Assembly (NCBI GenBank): GCA_017435365.1
Contig: JAFSFD010000027.1
Coordinates: 1 to 64,000 of the forward strand
Direction of reading: 5' to 3'
DNA length: 64,000 bases
From: Akkermansia sp.
Lineage (GTDB): Bacteria > Verrucomicrobiota > Verrucomicrobiia > Verrucomicrobiales > Akkermansiaceae
Shown here: positions 15,091 to 24,450 of the stretch, piece by piece
How positions within the stretch are numbered: the first letter of the stretch is position 1
Layout of the letters: each line of letters begins with the position of its first letter
Notes under the pieces: generated by a model
Seen by the model: only the letters and a program-made list of their open reading frames with translations
What the model was told of the DNA's origin: nothing
The model's database searches: none
Translations under genes and position numbers: made by a program

Positions 15091-16251
15091 ATGCGCACAA
15101 ATATCAACTTTACGCGCCTTGCCTACCTCATCCTGTTTGCAGGTGGTCTGCTGTACAGTTTCTTCATCTCCGACATGCTCACGTGGGAAATGCGAGAGAT
15201 GGTAGACACATCGCTTGAAGTTGGTTTCTACTTGGGCTACGGTCTGTGGGTACTGGGAATAGTCCTGGCAAACTCAAGCGTTGTCTACCGCATCACCCGG
15301 AGGAATCATGCCGGGAGCTCCGGTATAGTCACGGGGCTGCAAATCTGGTACCAGACCATCGTGGGAACCTTCAATGCCTGCGTGCGAGCCCCGATCAGGG
15401 CACGCAACCTTCTGGGCGCTTACGAAGGGTTGTTACAGAAATTGATTTCCAGTATTGAAATCTATCTGCTGCGCCCCGTGTTTTCCATCATCTGGCTGGT
15501 GATATACGCCGCACTCTCACCACTGGTAATACTGCCTGTGGCCTGCTTTGTGAAGGCCGGAGGAGCAGGCCCGGAAGAAGAGCAAAAGGATGGCGTAGGC
15601 CTGCTACCCGTAGCTTATGTGACAGGCTCCGACTCGGCACGCAAGAGCCTGCTGCAGGCCCTCACCTCTGCCATGGAATCAGTTTCCGTACCAAGGTGGC
15701 ACCAATACGATACACCGCGCATCAAGGCTTCTGCCGGCATGCCAAAGTACAGCTACGGAGAAGTGCTGCTGAGCCGTAATCGGAACAGCAAGCTCCCCAG
15801 CCACAGCCTTCAGATTTGTAATTTTGAAGGCTGCGATACTGCCGCCGTGAGCATGCTTGATTCCATGCCCTTCTATTCACACCTCAAGGCAGCCATTCTG
15901 GTCGTTGAAGAAAACACCTCACCGGCAACCTGGGCCCGGGCCTTTGACAAGTGGTACGAGCTCATGACCACCGCTCACAAGCCCGCACTGGGTAAGCTTA
16001 AATGCGCGGTCATCATCCAGCCGGCAGCAAAGCAATCCTCCACAGGAGATGACGAAGAGCTTTACGCCGGGGCAGACGCCGACAGCTGCAAACGCTTCCT
16101 GCGCGACCATCAGCTGGCAGATGTGCTTCAAAAAGCAGCCCTTTTCAAGAATACCAGATTCTTTGCCGTCACCGCCGATTCCCGGGAACTTAACGAGTGT
16201 CCAGGCATCCACGCCACGGCCAAATGGTTGCTTCAGGAAGCAACCCGCTGA
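15091..16251 (+). CDS. Membrane protein with degenerate P-loop GTPase-like domain
   Basis: 386 residues. Membrane segments are at about 10-30, 44-64 and 131-153. The soluble domain that follows opens with a strand and a Walker A-like loop, VTGSDSARKSLL (residues 177-188). Lys185 and Ser186 are kept, but the Gly before Lys is Arg184. Later strands (AAILVVEENTSP and KCAVIIQPA) look like the G3 and G4 positions of a P-loop GTPase without the DxxG and NKxD residues. It may be an inactive partner of the GTPase encoded at 23476; that pairing is inference. It is co-directional with the GrpE-like gene 46 nt downstream. Confidence 0.55.
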   Translation: MRTNINFTRLAYLILFAGGLLYSFFISDMLTWEMREMVDTSLEVGFYLGYGLWVLGIVLANSSVVYRITRRNHAGSSGIVTGLQIWYQTIVGTFNACVRAPIRARNLLGAYEGLLQKLISSIEIYLLRPVFSIIWLVIYAALSPLVILPVACFVKAGGAGPEEEQKDGVGLLPVAYVTGSDSARKSLLQALTSAMESVSVPRWHQYDTPRIKASAGMPKYSYGEVLLSRNRNSKLPSHSLQICNFEGCDTAAVSMLDSMPFYSHLKAAILVVEENTSPATWARAFDKWYELMTTAHKPALGKLKCAVIIQPAAKQSSTGDDEELYAGADADSCKRFLRDHQLADVLQKAALFKNTRFFAVTADSRELNECPGIHATAKWLLQEATR

Positions 16252-16297
16252 TTATTCACCCTATCATCCTACAACTTAAAACAACAAACTCACTCCC

Positions 16298-17188
16298 ATG
16301 ACCGACATCATAATAGACGAAGCAGAGATTTCCCCTGACGCGCCCGAGCCAACGCCCACCCCGGCGGTACCAGTAGAAGAGAGTCTTATCCCCGAATGCG
16401 ACCTGATTTCAGAAGCCGACACGGCACCTGAAGAAGAAACACTTCTGCCGGTAGAAGATGAACTTCCCTCTGAACCTGAAGCCGAGCCTCAGGCCACTGG
16501 CGAGCCTCTGCCCGAGGGCGAAGAATCTCCCGCCGAACCAGAAGAGGCCACCGCAGAGACGGAAGAAGTTCCTGCTCAGCCGAAAGAGGCCGCCGCAGAA
16601 CCGGAAACAGCTCCCGCGCAGACTGTTGACATGGCTCCGGTTCTCGAGGCGCTGAGCGCCCTGCAGACCCAGGTGACAGAACTGAGCGCAAGCCTTGGAA
16701 CCCTGCAGGCCCAGGCAACAAAGCTGAGCGAGGATTTTAATGCCAAGCTCCGCTACGATGCTTCCAAGAAGGAAATCATCGACAAGCAATTCCAGGAGCT
16801 TGACGCCTACCACCGCGAAGCTCATGAAAAGCTCAGCAAAGCTATCGTCATGGATCTCATTTCAGAGATTGATGGAGCCGAGCGAAGCGCAGAGCATTAT
16901 GAGACTCTCGCCCCGACACAGGAGAACTACGCCAAGCTCAAAAAGCTGATTATGTCGCATGCCGATGATCTGCGCGACGTTCTGGAAAATAACGAAATCG
17001 AATCCTACCGCACTGCACCGGGAGACCCCTTCGACCACAAGCGCCACAGCGTTCTCAAGACCATCCCTACAGATGATTCTACCCTGGCCAAGACCATTCA
17101 GGCCTCTCTGCGCTCGGGATATGTGAAGGCTGAGAAAGTAATCCGCCCTGAAAAGGTGGCTGTTTACGTGCTCAATGCCCAACAATAA
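16298..17188 (+). CDS. GrpE-like nucleotide exchange factor with acidic N-terminus
   Basis: 296 residues. The first 115 are highly acidic and Pro/Glu-rich. Then comes a long coiled coil (about 115-180, LEALSALQTQVTELSASL and YDASKKEIIDKQFQELDAY), and a C-terminal beta-rich end, SGYVKAEKVIRPEKVAVYV, matching the GrpE signature GYxxxxRVIRPAxVxV. Coiled coil followed by a small beta domain is GrpE architecture. GrpE opens Hsp70 to release ADP. It stands 116 nt before two Hsp70 genes, which supports the assignment. GrpE proteins are usually about 200 residues; the acidic extension is unusual. Confidence 0.75.
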   Translation: MTDIIIDEAEISPDAPEPTPTPAVPVEESLIPECDLISEADTAPEEETLLPVEDELPSEPEAEPQATGEPLPEGEESPAEPEEATAETEEVPAQPKEAAAEPETAPAQTVDMAPVLEALSALQTQVTELSASLGTLQAQATKLSEDFNAKLRYDASKKEIIDKQFQELDAYHREAHEKLSKAIVMDLISEIDGAERSAEHYETLAPTQENYAKLKKLIMSHADDLRDVLENNEIESYRTAPGDPFDHKRHSVLKTIPTDDSTLAKTIQASLRSGYVKAEKVIRPEKVAVYVLNAQQ

Positions 17189-17304
17189 GTGCCAAGAAAT
17201 CATCCTGCTCATCTTTTATACATTTGATACTCAGGAATCCCCCATTATGGAGGACTGTGCTTGATTGATTATCCCCCCTATATTTAATCTCACTAAAAAC
17301 AACT

Positions 17305-19014
17305 ATGAGCGACGACATTAAAAAGAAAGTATACGGTATCGACCTCGGTACGACCTATTCCGCAATCTCCCACGTTGGTGAGACCGGTAATGTGGAAATC
17401 ATCAACAATCCGGACGGGGGAGCCATCACTGCCTCTGCCGTTTTCTTTGAAGACGGCGGTATTGTAGTGGGCGATGGTGCAAAAGAATCTGCCTACACCG
17501 ATCCGGATAATTTCGTACACCTGATCAAGCGTGAAATGGGTACCACCTGGCGTAAGGAATTCCTGGGCAAGGAACACACGCCGGAATCCATCTCCTCTCT
17601 CATTTTAAAGTACATGGTAAAGGGAGCTGAAATGAGTGGGCATGAGGTGAAAGACGTGGTTATCACCTGCCCTGCCTATTTCAATGAAGCCGAACGACAG
17701 GCTACCAAGATTGCTGGCGAACTTACCGGACTGAATGTGCTTGCCGTGGTGGATGAACCCATCGCCGCAGCTATTTCCTACGGTATGGGAGCTGCCAACA
17801 GCGATACGGACGAAGCTCAGAAGACCAAGCAAATTATCGTATACGACCTGGGCGGCGGCACCTTCGACGTAACCGTGGTTCAGATTTCTCCCAAGGGGGT
17901 GAAGGTTGTATGTTCCGATGGCGACCACAAGCTGGGCGGCGCAGACTGGGATAACGCTTTGCGTGATTTATTACTGGATAAACTTGCCATAGAAAATCCG
18001 GATGCCGGTGACCTCATGGCAGACCCGGAAACCAGGGCTGCGCTGATTACCACGGTGGAAAAGACCAAGATGAGCCTCAGCCAGAAGGAAACGGCATCCG
18101 CCCGCATCACCTGCTGCGATGGCGGCAAGTGCAAGGTAAGCGTCACCCGCGCCGAGTTCGATGAAGCTACCAGATCGCAGCTGGAGCGTACGGCGGAATT
18201 CACCGATGCCATGATTGCCAAGGCTCGTAAAAAAACAGGCATTGAAAAGATTGATGAATTCCTGCTGGTGGGTGGTTCTACCCTTATGCCCCAGGTTATG
18301 GAAATGGTGAATGCCCGCTATAAGGATGCACTTGGCGTAGAACCCAAGCTGTTTGAACCCAACCATGCCGTATCCAAGGGCGCTGCTTTGTATGGCAACA
18401 ACAAAGCTATTAAGGATGCTTATCAAAAACTAATCGAGGATGAGATTGAAAAGCTTAAGCAACAGAACGGCAATCTCGATAATGATGAAGCTCGGAAAAA
18501 GGCCGAGGAGGCTGCTAAGGAACAAGTTGCAGATATATTCGAACTGGAGCCGGATTCCGTAGAGGACACTTTGGCTACGGAAATGGTCACCGTGGCCTCT
18601 AAGAGCATTGGTATCCGCGTAAAGAATAAGGAAGGCAGGCTCGTTTGCAACAACCTGATAGAAAAGCAGGCAGAAGTCCCCTGTAGTGTTACCAGGTCCT
18701 ATCCCGTTTCCAGTGCCAATGCCTCAACCTTGCCGCTGGCCGTCTATTCCAACAATATCGATGGTTCCATTGCTGAGTTGGATTGCTGCCTGGAGCTGGG
18801 CAAGGCCACTATGGAACTCACGCCCGGGCTACCCAAGGGAGCGTCCATTGAGGTAACCTTCTCGCTGGATGCAGAGGGGCGTCTCGTTCTCACTGCCCGC
18901 GATGTGACCAACGATAAGAAACTGACCGTTCCCTTCCAGGTAGAAGGTGTTCTGAGTGAAGAAGAACGCAAGAAGCTGGAAAAAGTAGTTGCGGACTTGG
19001 AACTTAACGACTAA
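17305..19014 (+). CDS. Hsp70-family chaperone, first paralog, lidless
   Basis: 569 residues versus about 640 for DnaK. The ATPase domain has GIDLGTTYSAIS (residues 11-22), VYDLGGGTFDVTVV (about 179-192) and FLLVGGSTLMPQV (about 320). An inserted Glu/Lys-rich helix (about 370-420) separates it from a substrate-binding beta domain (LELGKATMELTPGLPKGASI). It ends soon after VPFQVEGVLSEEERKKLEK, so the alpha-helical lid is absent. It is encoded 14 nt before a second Hsp70, after a GrpE-like gene and before a J-like scaffold, so it probably belongs to a dedicated chaperone set rather than housekeeping DnaK. Codon use resembles the neighbours. Confidence 0.88.
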   Translation: MSDDIKKKVYGIDLGTTYSAISHVGETGNVEIINNPDGGAITASAVFFEDGGIVVGDGAKESAYTDPDNFVHLIKREMGTTWRKEFLGKEHTPESISSLILKYMVKGAEMSGHEVKDVVITCPAYFNEAERQATKIAGELTGLNVLAVVDEPIAAAISYGMGAANSDTDEAQKTKQIIVYDLGGGTFDVTVVQISPKGVKVVCSDGDHKLGGADWDNALRDLLLDKLAIENPDAGDLMADPETRAALITTVEKTKMSLSQKETASARITCCDGGKCKVSVTRAEFDEATRSQLERTAEFTDAMIAKARKKTGIEKIDEFLLVGGSTLMPQVMEMVNARYKDALGVEPKLFEPNHAVSKGAALYGNNKAIKDAYQKLIEDEIEKLKQQNGNLDNDEARKKAEEAAKEQVADIFELEPDSVEDTLATEMVTVASKSIGIRVKNKEGRLVCNNLIEKQAEVPCSVTRSYPVSSANASTLPLAVYSNNIDGSIAELDCCLELGKATMELTPGLPKGASIEVTFSLDAEGRLVLTARDVTNDKKLTVPFQVEGVLSEEERKKLEKVVADLELND

Positions 19015-19028
19015 CCCAACTGACCAAC

Positions 19029-20702
19029 ATGAACAAGATGGCAGTAGGTATTGACCTGGGCACCACGTACAGCTGCGTGGCCTACGTCGGCAAGAATGGG
19101 CAGCCACAGGTATTACTGAACAGCGAAGGTGAGCGCACCACCCCCTCTGCTGTTTGGTTTGATGAAGATCGCATTGTCGTAGGCGATGAGGCTAAACAGG
19201 AAGCCTCCATGAGCCCCGGGGAGGTGTGTACCTTCATCAAGCGGGAAATGGGTTCATCCACCTACCGTTTCACTTGTTCGAAAGGTTCCTACCGGCCGGA
19301 GCAGGTATCGGCCTACATTCTGCGCAAACTGGTGAATGACGCCTCTGAGCGTCTGGGCCAGGAAGTGAAGGATGTGGTCATTACCTGCCCGGCCTATTTC
19401 TCTCACCAGGAACGCGAAGCCACCAAGACCGCAGGTCAGATTGCCGGTCTCAATGTGCTGGAAATTCTGAACGAACCCACCGCCGCTGCCATTGCATACG
19501 GTCTTAACCAGCGCCACGACAAGAGCGAACGCAACGTGCTCGTGTATGACCTGGGGGGCGGCACCTTCGACGTGACTGTCATCAACATCTCCTCCAGAGG
19601 GCTCAACGTGGTATGCACCGACGGCAACCACCACCTGGGCGGCAAGAATTGGGATGAGGTGATGCTCGGCATGCTGGTGGATCGTCTCCAGATGTCAGCC
19701 GATGGCGCTATCGATATCATGTCCGACCCGGCAGCCCGACAGGATATGCAGCTGCTGGCGGAAAAGACGAAAAAAACCCTCACCTCTCGCACAGAAGCCC
19801 AGGTTTCTTACAAGTTCGAAGGTGAAAAGCTCTATGCTCACATCACCCGCGAGGAATTTGATGCAGAAACCGAATCTCTTCTGTTGGATACGATAAGCGG
19901 CACGAAACGAGCCCTGGACATTGCACGGGGAAAGGGTGTAAACAAGGTGGACGAGATTATCCTGGTTGGTGGTTCCACCTACATGCCACAGGTAGCCAGA
20001 GTTGTTAAACAGGAATTCGGCCTGACCCCGGTAACCTATGACCCGGATGAATCCGTGGCCAAGGGGGCGGCCATCTCTGCCCTGGCCCACCTGATGCGCG
20101 AGCAGATTGGTGACGAATTCTCACTGGAAACTGATGATGCGGGCGAGTTCAGCCTGGAGACAGAGGAGAAGCTGCAGGAGCTGGCAGACGACAACGGATT
20201 GACCCTGGAAGTCCTCTCCGACATCATGACGCCGACTTCCAATGTGTGCAGCCGCAGTTTCGGGGAAATCCTCTACCGCGGTAGAGATGAAGTGCTCCGC
20301 ATCTTCAACCTCATCTACCGCAATACCAACCTGCCCACCGAAGCCACGCTGACCAGCTACACCATGTCTGACAACCAGAGCCATGTGCGCGTGCAGGTGG
20401 TAGATAACCTGGTGGAACACCCCACCAGCACAGAGGAAGCAAACAAGCTCGAGCGCGATGGCATTGACCCGGAAGCTGGTACTATTCTCTGGGAGGGCAA
20501 CCTGCCCATCAAATCGGGTCTGCCCAAGGGCTCTCCCATTGAAACTGTCTTCAAGCTGGATGAAAGCGGTTTGCTTACCATCTACTCCCGAGATCCAGCC
20601 TCCGGGAAGGAAATCAAGGGTGAAGTACGGACGGCCTGCACCATCACGAGCGATCAGCTCGACGCCATGAGAAAAGAGATGGAGCGAGACTGTATTGAAT
20701 AA
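19029..20702 (+). CDS. Hsp70-family chaperone, second paralog, lidless
   Basis: 557 residues. The ATPase domain has GIDLGTTYSCVAYVG (7-21), ITCPAYFSHQEREATK, NEPTAAAIAYG and VYDLGGGTFDVTVI (about 172-185). A long acidic insert (about 355-400, DEFSLETDDAGEFSLETE) follows. The substrate-binding beta domain includes ILWEGNLPIKSGLPKGSPI, and the helical lid is missing. It keeps more canonical DnaK residues than the preceding paralog. The 14-nt gap suggests co-translation and perhaps a heteromeric pair. A strong hairpin follows its stop. Confidence 0.88.
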   Translation: MNKMAVGIDLGTTYSCVAYVGKNGQPQVLLNSEGERTTPSAVWFDEDRIVVGDEAKQEASMSPGEVCTFIKREMGSSTYRFTCSKGSYRPEQVSAYILRKLVNDASERLGQEVKDVVITCPAYFSHQEREATKTAGQIAGLNVLEILNEPTAAAIAYGLNQRHDKSERNVLVYDLGGGTFDVTVINISSRGLNVVCTDGNHHLGGKNWDEVMLGMLVDRLQMSADGAIDIMSDPAARQDMQLLAEKTKKTLTSRTEAQVSYKFEGEKLYAHITREEFDAETESLLLDTISGTKRALDIARGKGVNKVDEIILVGGSTYMPQVARVVKQEFGLTPVTYDPDESVAKGAAISALAHLMREQIGDEFSLETDDAGEFSLETEEKLQELADDNGLTLEVLSDIMTPTSNVCSRSFGEILYRGRDEVLRIFNLIYRNTNLPTEATLTSYTMSDNQSHVRVQVVDNLVEHPTSTEEANKLERDGIDPEAGTILWEGNLPIKSGLPKGSPIETVFKLDESGLLTIYSRDPASGKEIKGEVRTACTITSDQLDAMRKEMERDCIE

Positions 20703-20718
20703 ATTAACCTCACTTAAC

Positions 20719-20754
20719 CCTGGCACCGTTCATGAGAACCGGAACGGTGCCAGG
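20719..20754 (+). promoter_or_regulatory. Strong intercistronic hairpin
   Basis: Perfect 13-bp inverted repeat CCTGGCACCGTTC (20719-20731) and GAACGGTGCCAGG (20742-20754) with a 10-nt loop and no T-run. It ends 7 nt before the ATG at 20762. It may protect the Hsp70 mRNA end or control translation of the next gene. An ATG inside the loop (20732) would be hidden by the stem. Confidence 0.7.
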
Positions 20755-20761
20755 TTCTCCT

Positions 20762-23470
20762 ATGTCCACTCCGCCAGGTATGAAGAAAAATTATTTTGAA
20801 ATTCTCAATCTTTCAGTCGACCCTCTGGAATTGAGTGTTGATGTTGCCCTTTCACGACTTAAACAGTGCACCAATGAATGGAAAAGCGCACCGCAGGATG
20901 ATGTATTGAAAAAGACCTGGCTGGAAGCGGCACCGGAGATAGAAAAAGCACTCAGTACCCCCTCGATTCTGTCATCTCTGGCCAAAGATGCCCTGATAAA
21001 AGAAAAGAAGCGGGTGCTACATTTTTTGAAAGCCGCTGCAATAGGCAATGAGATTCCTCAGGCTATTTTTCGCAACATTTGCAACAATGTTGAATTGAAG
21101 GCCGACACAATCGCACAATTGGCAGCAGAGGAAGGTTTGGTCATCAGCAAGCGGTCAACAGACCTACCGAGCAGAGAGATGCAGGTACCGGAAAAACCGG
21201 ACGCAAATCACCCGGTTCATCTGGTAGCCTCCCGTGATATTCAGAAATTACAATTATGTCTGGAAGCCGCTGGTAAAAAGAGCATTTACGAATACTTGAA
21301 CAGCAACAGCCGTCTTTCAAGTGAACAATTGCTTAAATGTAACACAGAAAAGCGAAACGAACCCAATAAGGGCGGCTCGGCCAATAATCCGGTTAACACC
21401 ATCAAAATCGAAATCACAGGCATTGGCGCCAAGTACTTCAAAAATGAAGACTCGAAGAAACGCTACGACTATGCCTGGCGCACTAAAGAAATTGCAGACC
21501 GGGCCTTATCCTCCTTCCCGAATTACGTGGAGGGTTCCCCTGGCAGCATCACGCCCTTCTACTACATAAAACTTTATGAGGCCCTTCTTGCAGAAGGGTT
21601 GGATCGCACAGATTCACAGTGGCTGGTATACCGGCGCTGCTGTCAGGGGAAGGACAAGGTCAGCTTCCCTTGGGAGGAGAAGTTTGAGGAATGCCCGAAA
21701 TGCAAGCATAGGAATGAGAACGGAAGTGCACGATGCTCCAAGTGCGGGGAGTTGCTCCGCGTCAATTGCCCGAGATGCGGTAAGGCTGTCACGCCGGCAG
21801 CAGGTAAGTGCCACTGCGGCGTAAAGTTTGATGCCGCACGCAAGATATACGAGACACTGGAGAATGCCAGCAAGGCCACCAGAGGCAACAGCGGGGAGCT
21901 GGAGAAAGCGCTCGGGGATATTCAGGGTATCATCCGCACCTACCCCGATTACGTACCGGCCAAAGCGCTGCTGGGTGAACTGCAGAAAGCGAAGCTAGCC
22001 TTGCTGCTGGATACGCTGGAAGCACCAGCCATCAGGATGGTGCAGGCGGTGGGGGATGACCTGCAGATTGTGTGGAGCAAGGCAAAGCAGAAAGGGCAGG
22101 AACTGGAGCGTCTTCCGGATGCCCAGGGCACGCCCATCAGCTATATGTTACGCCGCAAGATAGGGGGGATTCCCCGGAATGCAGAAGATGGTGAAGCCCT
22201 GCCCACCTGCTCTCAGAGTCCCTGTGTGGATAAGCAGGCAAGACCCGGGGTGGAATACGGATATGCAGTCTTTGCCACGGTGGGCAAGCGCATACTGGGG
22301 GGCGGCAGCGGCGGTAGCGGGATAGTGCTGCCGCCGGCGGAATTGGCCATGGCGGTGGGAGACGGCAAGATTGAGCTGAGCTGGTGCAATCTGCCGAACG
22401 GCTGGCGCGTAACGCTGATTCGCAAGGAAGGGAGTGAGCCCAGCTCACCCAGAGATGGCACGGTTCTTCCCGTATCCTCGGGGAATACATACACGGATAC
22501 CGGACTGACCAATGGTTCACTGTACGGTTACATGCTGGTGCTGAGCAATGGAAAATACAGCGTCACGACCCGAAGCACGGGTACACCGCAAAAACCACCG
22601 CCTGCGCTCACACCGGAGCAATGGAGTTATGAGCGCCGGGGTGCCGACCTGCACATCACCTGGGAATTACCCACAGGGGCTGATGAGGTACGCTGGCTAG
22701 TGACGGATAAAATGCCGGCTGCCCCCAGAAGCGTGGTGCCCGCAGCACGCTATGAAGGCACTGGAGAAACGGACAAGGAGCTCGGAACCACCATTCTGCG
22801 CGGGGTGAATCCCTGCGGAAAGCACATCGTGCCCCTGGTTATCAAGGGCGAAAGCGCCCTGGTGTGTGAGGGAGTACACGGGGGCTTGCAGAAACTGAGG
22901 CTCCGCCGCAATATCGAGCAGGTAGTGCTGGAGTGGGAATGGCCCGACGACTGCACGGAGGTGCAGGTAGTCTACAGCGATAAAGCCTTTGCCGACACCC
23001 CCGATGATGCAGGAAACGCAGAACCCCGGTCCTGCATCCGCCAAGGCTCCGAAAAGATGCACCAGCTGAAGCTCGCAAGAATGAAGCCTGATGCCGATTT
23101 CTATTTCTCTGTCTTCATGCGCACAGGGGCCAACAGCTGGTCGGCGCCGCGCCAGATTTATTCCCCCGGCACGAAGAGCCGCAGGGTGGTTTCTTGCCGA
23201 GTGGTCAGAAAGGGGAATGACTGGGTGTTCGAAGCCAGGAGCCAGCAGGGTGGCATTCCAGCCCTGGAGGTACGCTGTGCACGCAATGTGCTGCCGCTTT
23301 CCAGACAGGATGGCAAACTGGCGCTCAAAGTGGAAGCCAGTGCTCAACCGGTGGTGAGCACACCGATTCCGAATGCCCTGGCCATCCCCGGCACATGTTT
23401 CATGCCCTTTATTGCAGGCTTGGCAACGCACACGCTGCAACTTAACCGCAAATCACTTACAATAGCATAA
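20762..23470 (+). CDS. Large scaffold: J-like start without HPD, double zinc ribbon, Fn3-like repeats
   Basis: About 902 residues. It opens with KKNYFEILNLS, like the first J-domain helix (compare YYELLDVEP in the real J protein at 4082), followed by helices, but no HPD is present. At about 311-355 lies a double zinc ribbon (CPKCKHRN, ARCSKCGELL, NCPRCGKAV, KCHCGVKF). From about 400 to the end come several beta-rich repeats with W-x-L/W-x-W spacing (DLQIVWSKAK, KIELSWCNLP, DLHITWELPTGA, QVVLEWEWPDD), resembling fibronectin type III domains. I chose the ATG at 20762 because the one at 20732 lies inside a hairpin. It probably presents clients or partners to the Hsp70 pair; that is inference. 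Confidence 0.7.
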   Translation: MSTPPGMKKNYFEILNLSVDPLELSVDVALSRLKQCTNEWKSAPQDDVLKKTWLEAAPEIEKALSTPSILSSLAKDALIKEKKRVLHFLKAAAIGNEIPQAIFRNICNNVELKADTIAQLAAEEGLVISKRSTDLPSREMQVPEKPDANHPVHLVASRDIQKLQLCLEAAGKKSIYEYLNSNSRLSSEQLLKCNTEKRNEPNKGGSANNPVNTIKIEITGIGAKYFKNEDSKKRYDYAWRTKEIADRALSSFPNYVEGSPGSITPFYYIKLYEALLAEGLDRTDSQWLVYRRCCQGKDKVSFPWEEKFEECPKCKHRNENGSARCSKCGELLRVNCPRCGKAVTPAAGKCHCGVKFDAARKIYETLENASKATRGNSGELEKALGDIQGIIRTYPDYVPAKALLGELQKAKLALLLDTLEAPAIRMVQAVGDDLQIVWSKAKQKGQELERLPDAQGTPISYMLRRKIGGIPRNAEDGEALPTCSQSPCVDKQARPGVEYGYAVFATVGKRILGGGSGGSGIVLPPAELAMAVGDGKIELSWCNLPNGWRVTLIRKEGSEPSSPRDGTVLPVSSGNTYTDTGLTNGSLYGYMLVLSNGKYSVTTRSTGTPQKPPPALTPEQWSYERRGADLHITWELPTGADEVRWLVTDKMPAAPRSVVPAARYEGTGETDKELGTTILRGVNPCGKHIVPLVIKGESALVCEGVHGGLQKLRLRRNIEQVVLEWEWPDDCTEVQVVYSDKAFADTPDDAGNAEPRSCIRQGSEKMHQLKLARMKPDADFYFSVFMRTGANSWSAPRQIYSPGTKSRRVVSCRVVRKGNDWVFEARSQQGGIPALEVRCARNVLPLSRQDGKLALKVEASAQPVVSTPIPNALAIPGTCFMPFIAGLATHTLQLNRKSLTIA

Positions 23471-23475
23471 ATTTT

Positions 23476-24438
23476 ATGGCAAGCGAGTTTTACTGCCCCC
23501 ATTGTTACAAGCAGGTCCGAGCGCACGAACTGCTGTATTTCAAGCCCTCTTGCGGAGAAAAGCTGCCACCACCCACACCTACCCTGTTGCAGAAAATGGG
23601 AGTGTCGCCTGCTCCCGCCAGTATGACGTGCACCAAGAGCAATAAGGCTGGCTGCCAGAAGTGCAACCGTCGGCTGAACTTCCGGGCATGCCCCATCTGC
23701 AAAGGATCTATTCCCTCCGGCATGGAGGGAGCTCCCATCATCATCGCCGTCACTGGTGCGCCTGGTGCAGGAAAATCCAGCTATGTGCAGGCTGCAACGG
23801 AGCAGCTCCGGAAGCTGAGCGAAATATTCCACTGGACCCTCATGCAGTGCGATGCCGGAAATGGAAGGAACTCCCTGTTTCTGCTCCGCCGCAGCCACTC
23901 TGACAAGGGGCGTCTGATTGCGCTGGCAGAAATGGCAGAAGATGCACTTACCCCCAATGTAATGAGTGCGCTTTCCGGTATCATTGCCCTGGTAGACCCC
24001 CTGCAGGTCGAGCCCGCCAGAGAAGAAATTCAGGCATCCGGCAATATACCGCTGCCTGCATTTGCCGCAGCCGAGCCGCAGCGTCTCGTTACCCGGGTAG
24101 CGCGAGGTGCCGCCCCGCTCCCCCTGGCGATCACCCTCTCCAAACTGGATGCGCTGATTACCAGCGACGTCGGCCACACCGGGCGCTGGTTCCTGAAGAG
24201 TGATGAGCGCCTGGTATGCCGGGACAGTGCATCGCGTGGCAAGCTCGCGAAAGATGAGCTAGAGACGATTTCCTGCGAAATGGAAAGCTGGATTGCCACG
24301 GCGTACCCGGCGATTCTCCCAGCTTCCAAACCACTGGAGAAGTGCCGTTTCTTTGGCTGCAGCACAGCTGCACCCGCCCTCCGGGTGGAAGACCCCCTGC
24401 TCTGGATTCTTTCCGTCTGCAAAGTTGCCAACATTTAA
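23476..24438 (+). CDS. Zinc-ribbon P-loop GTPase (TRAFAC-like)
   Basis: 320 residues. The N-terminus has paired Cys motifs (FYCPHCYKQV and, near residues 58-77, CQKCNRRLNFRACPICKG), likely zinc ribbons. The NTPase domain has a perfect Walker A, VTGAPGAGKSSY (G94 to S102), a strand ending IIALVDPLQ in place of DxxG, SKLDAL (222-227) at the NKxD position, and FFGCSTAAP at the G5 position. That set points to a TRAFAC-class GTPase of the kind found in predicted bacterial conflict systems. There is no membrane segment. It is 5 nt after the scaffold gene and 12 nt before the VirD4-like gene, so all three should be co-expressed. Confidence 0.72.
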   Translation: MASEFYCPHCYKQVRAHELLYFKPSCGEKLPPPTPTLLQKMGVSPAPASMTCTKSNKAGCQKCNRRLNFRACPICKGSIPSGMEGAPIIIAVTGAPGAGKSSYVQAATEQLRKLSEIFHWTLMQCDAGNGRNSLFLLRRSHSDKGRLIALAEMAEDALTPNVMSALSGIIALVDPLQVEPAREEIQASGNIPLPAFAAAEPQRLVTRVARGAAPLPLAITLSKLDALITSDVGHTGRWFLKSDERLVCRDSASRGKLAKDELETISCEMESWIATAYPAILPASKPLEKCRFFGCSTAAPALRVEDPLLWILSVCKVANI

Positions 24439-24450
24439 CCAGAATCAACC

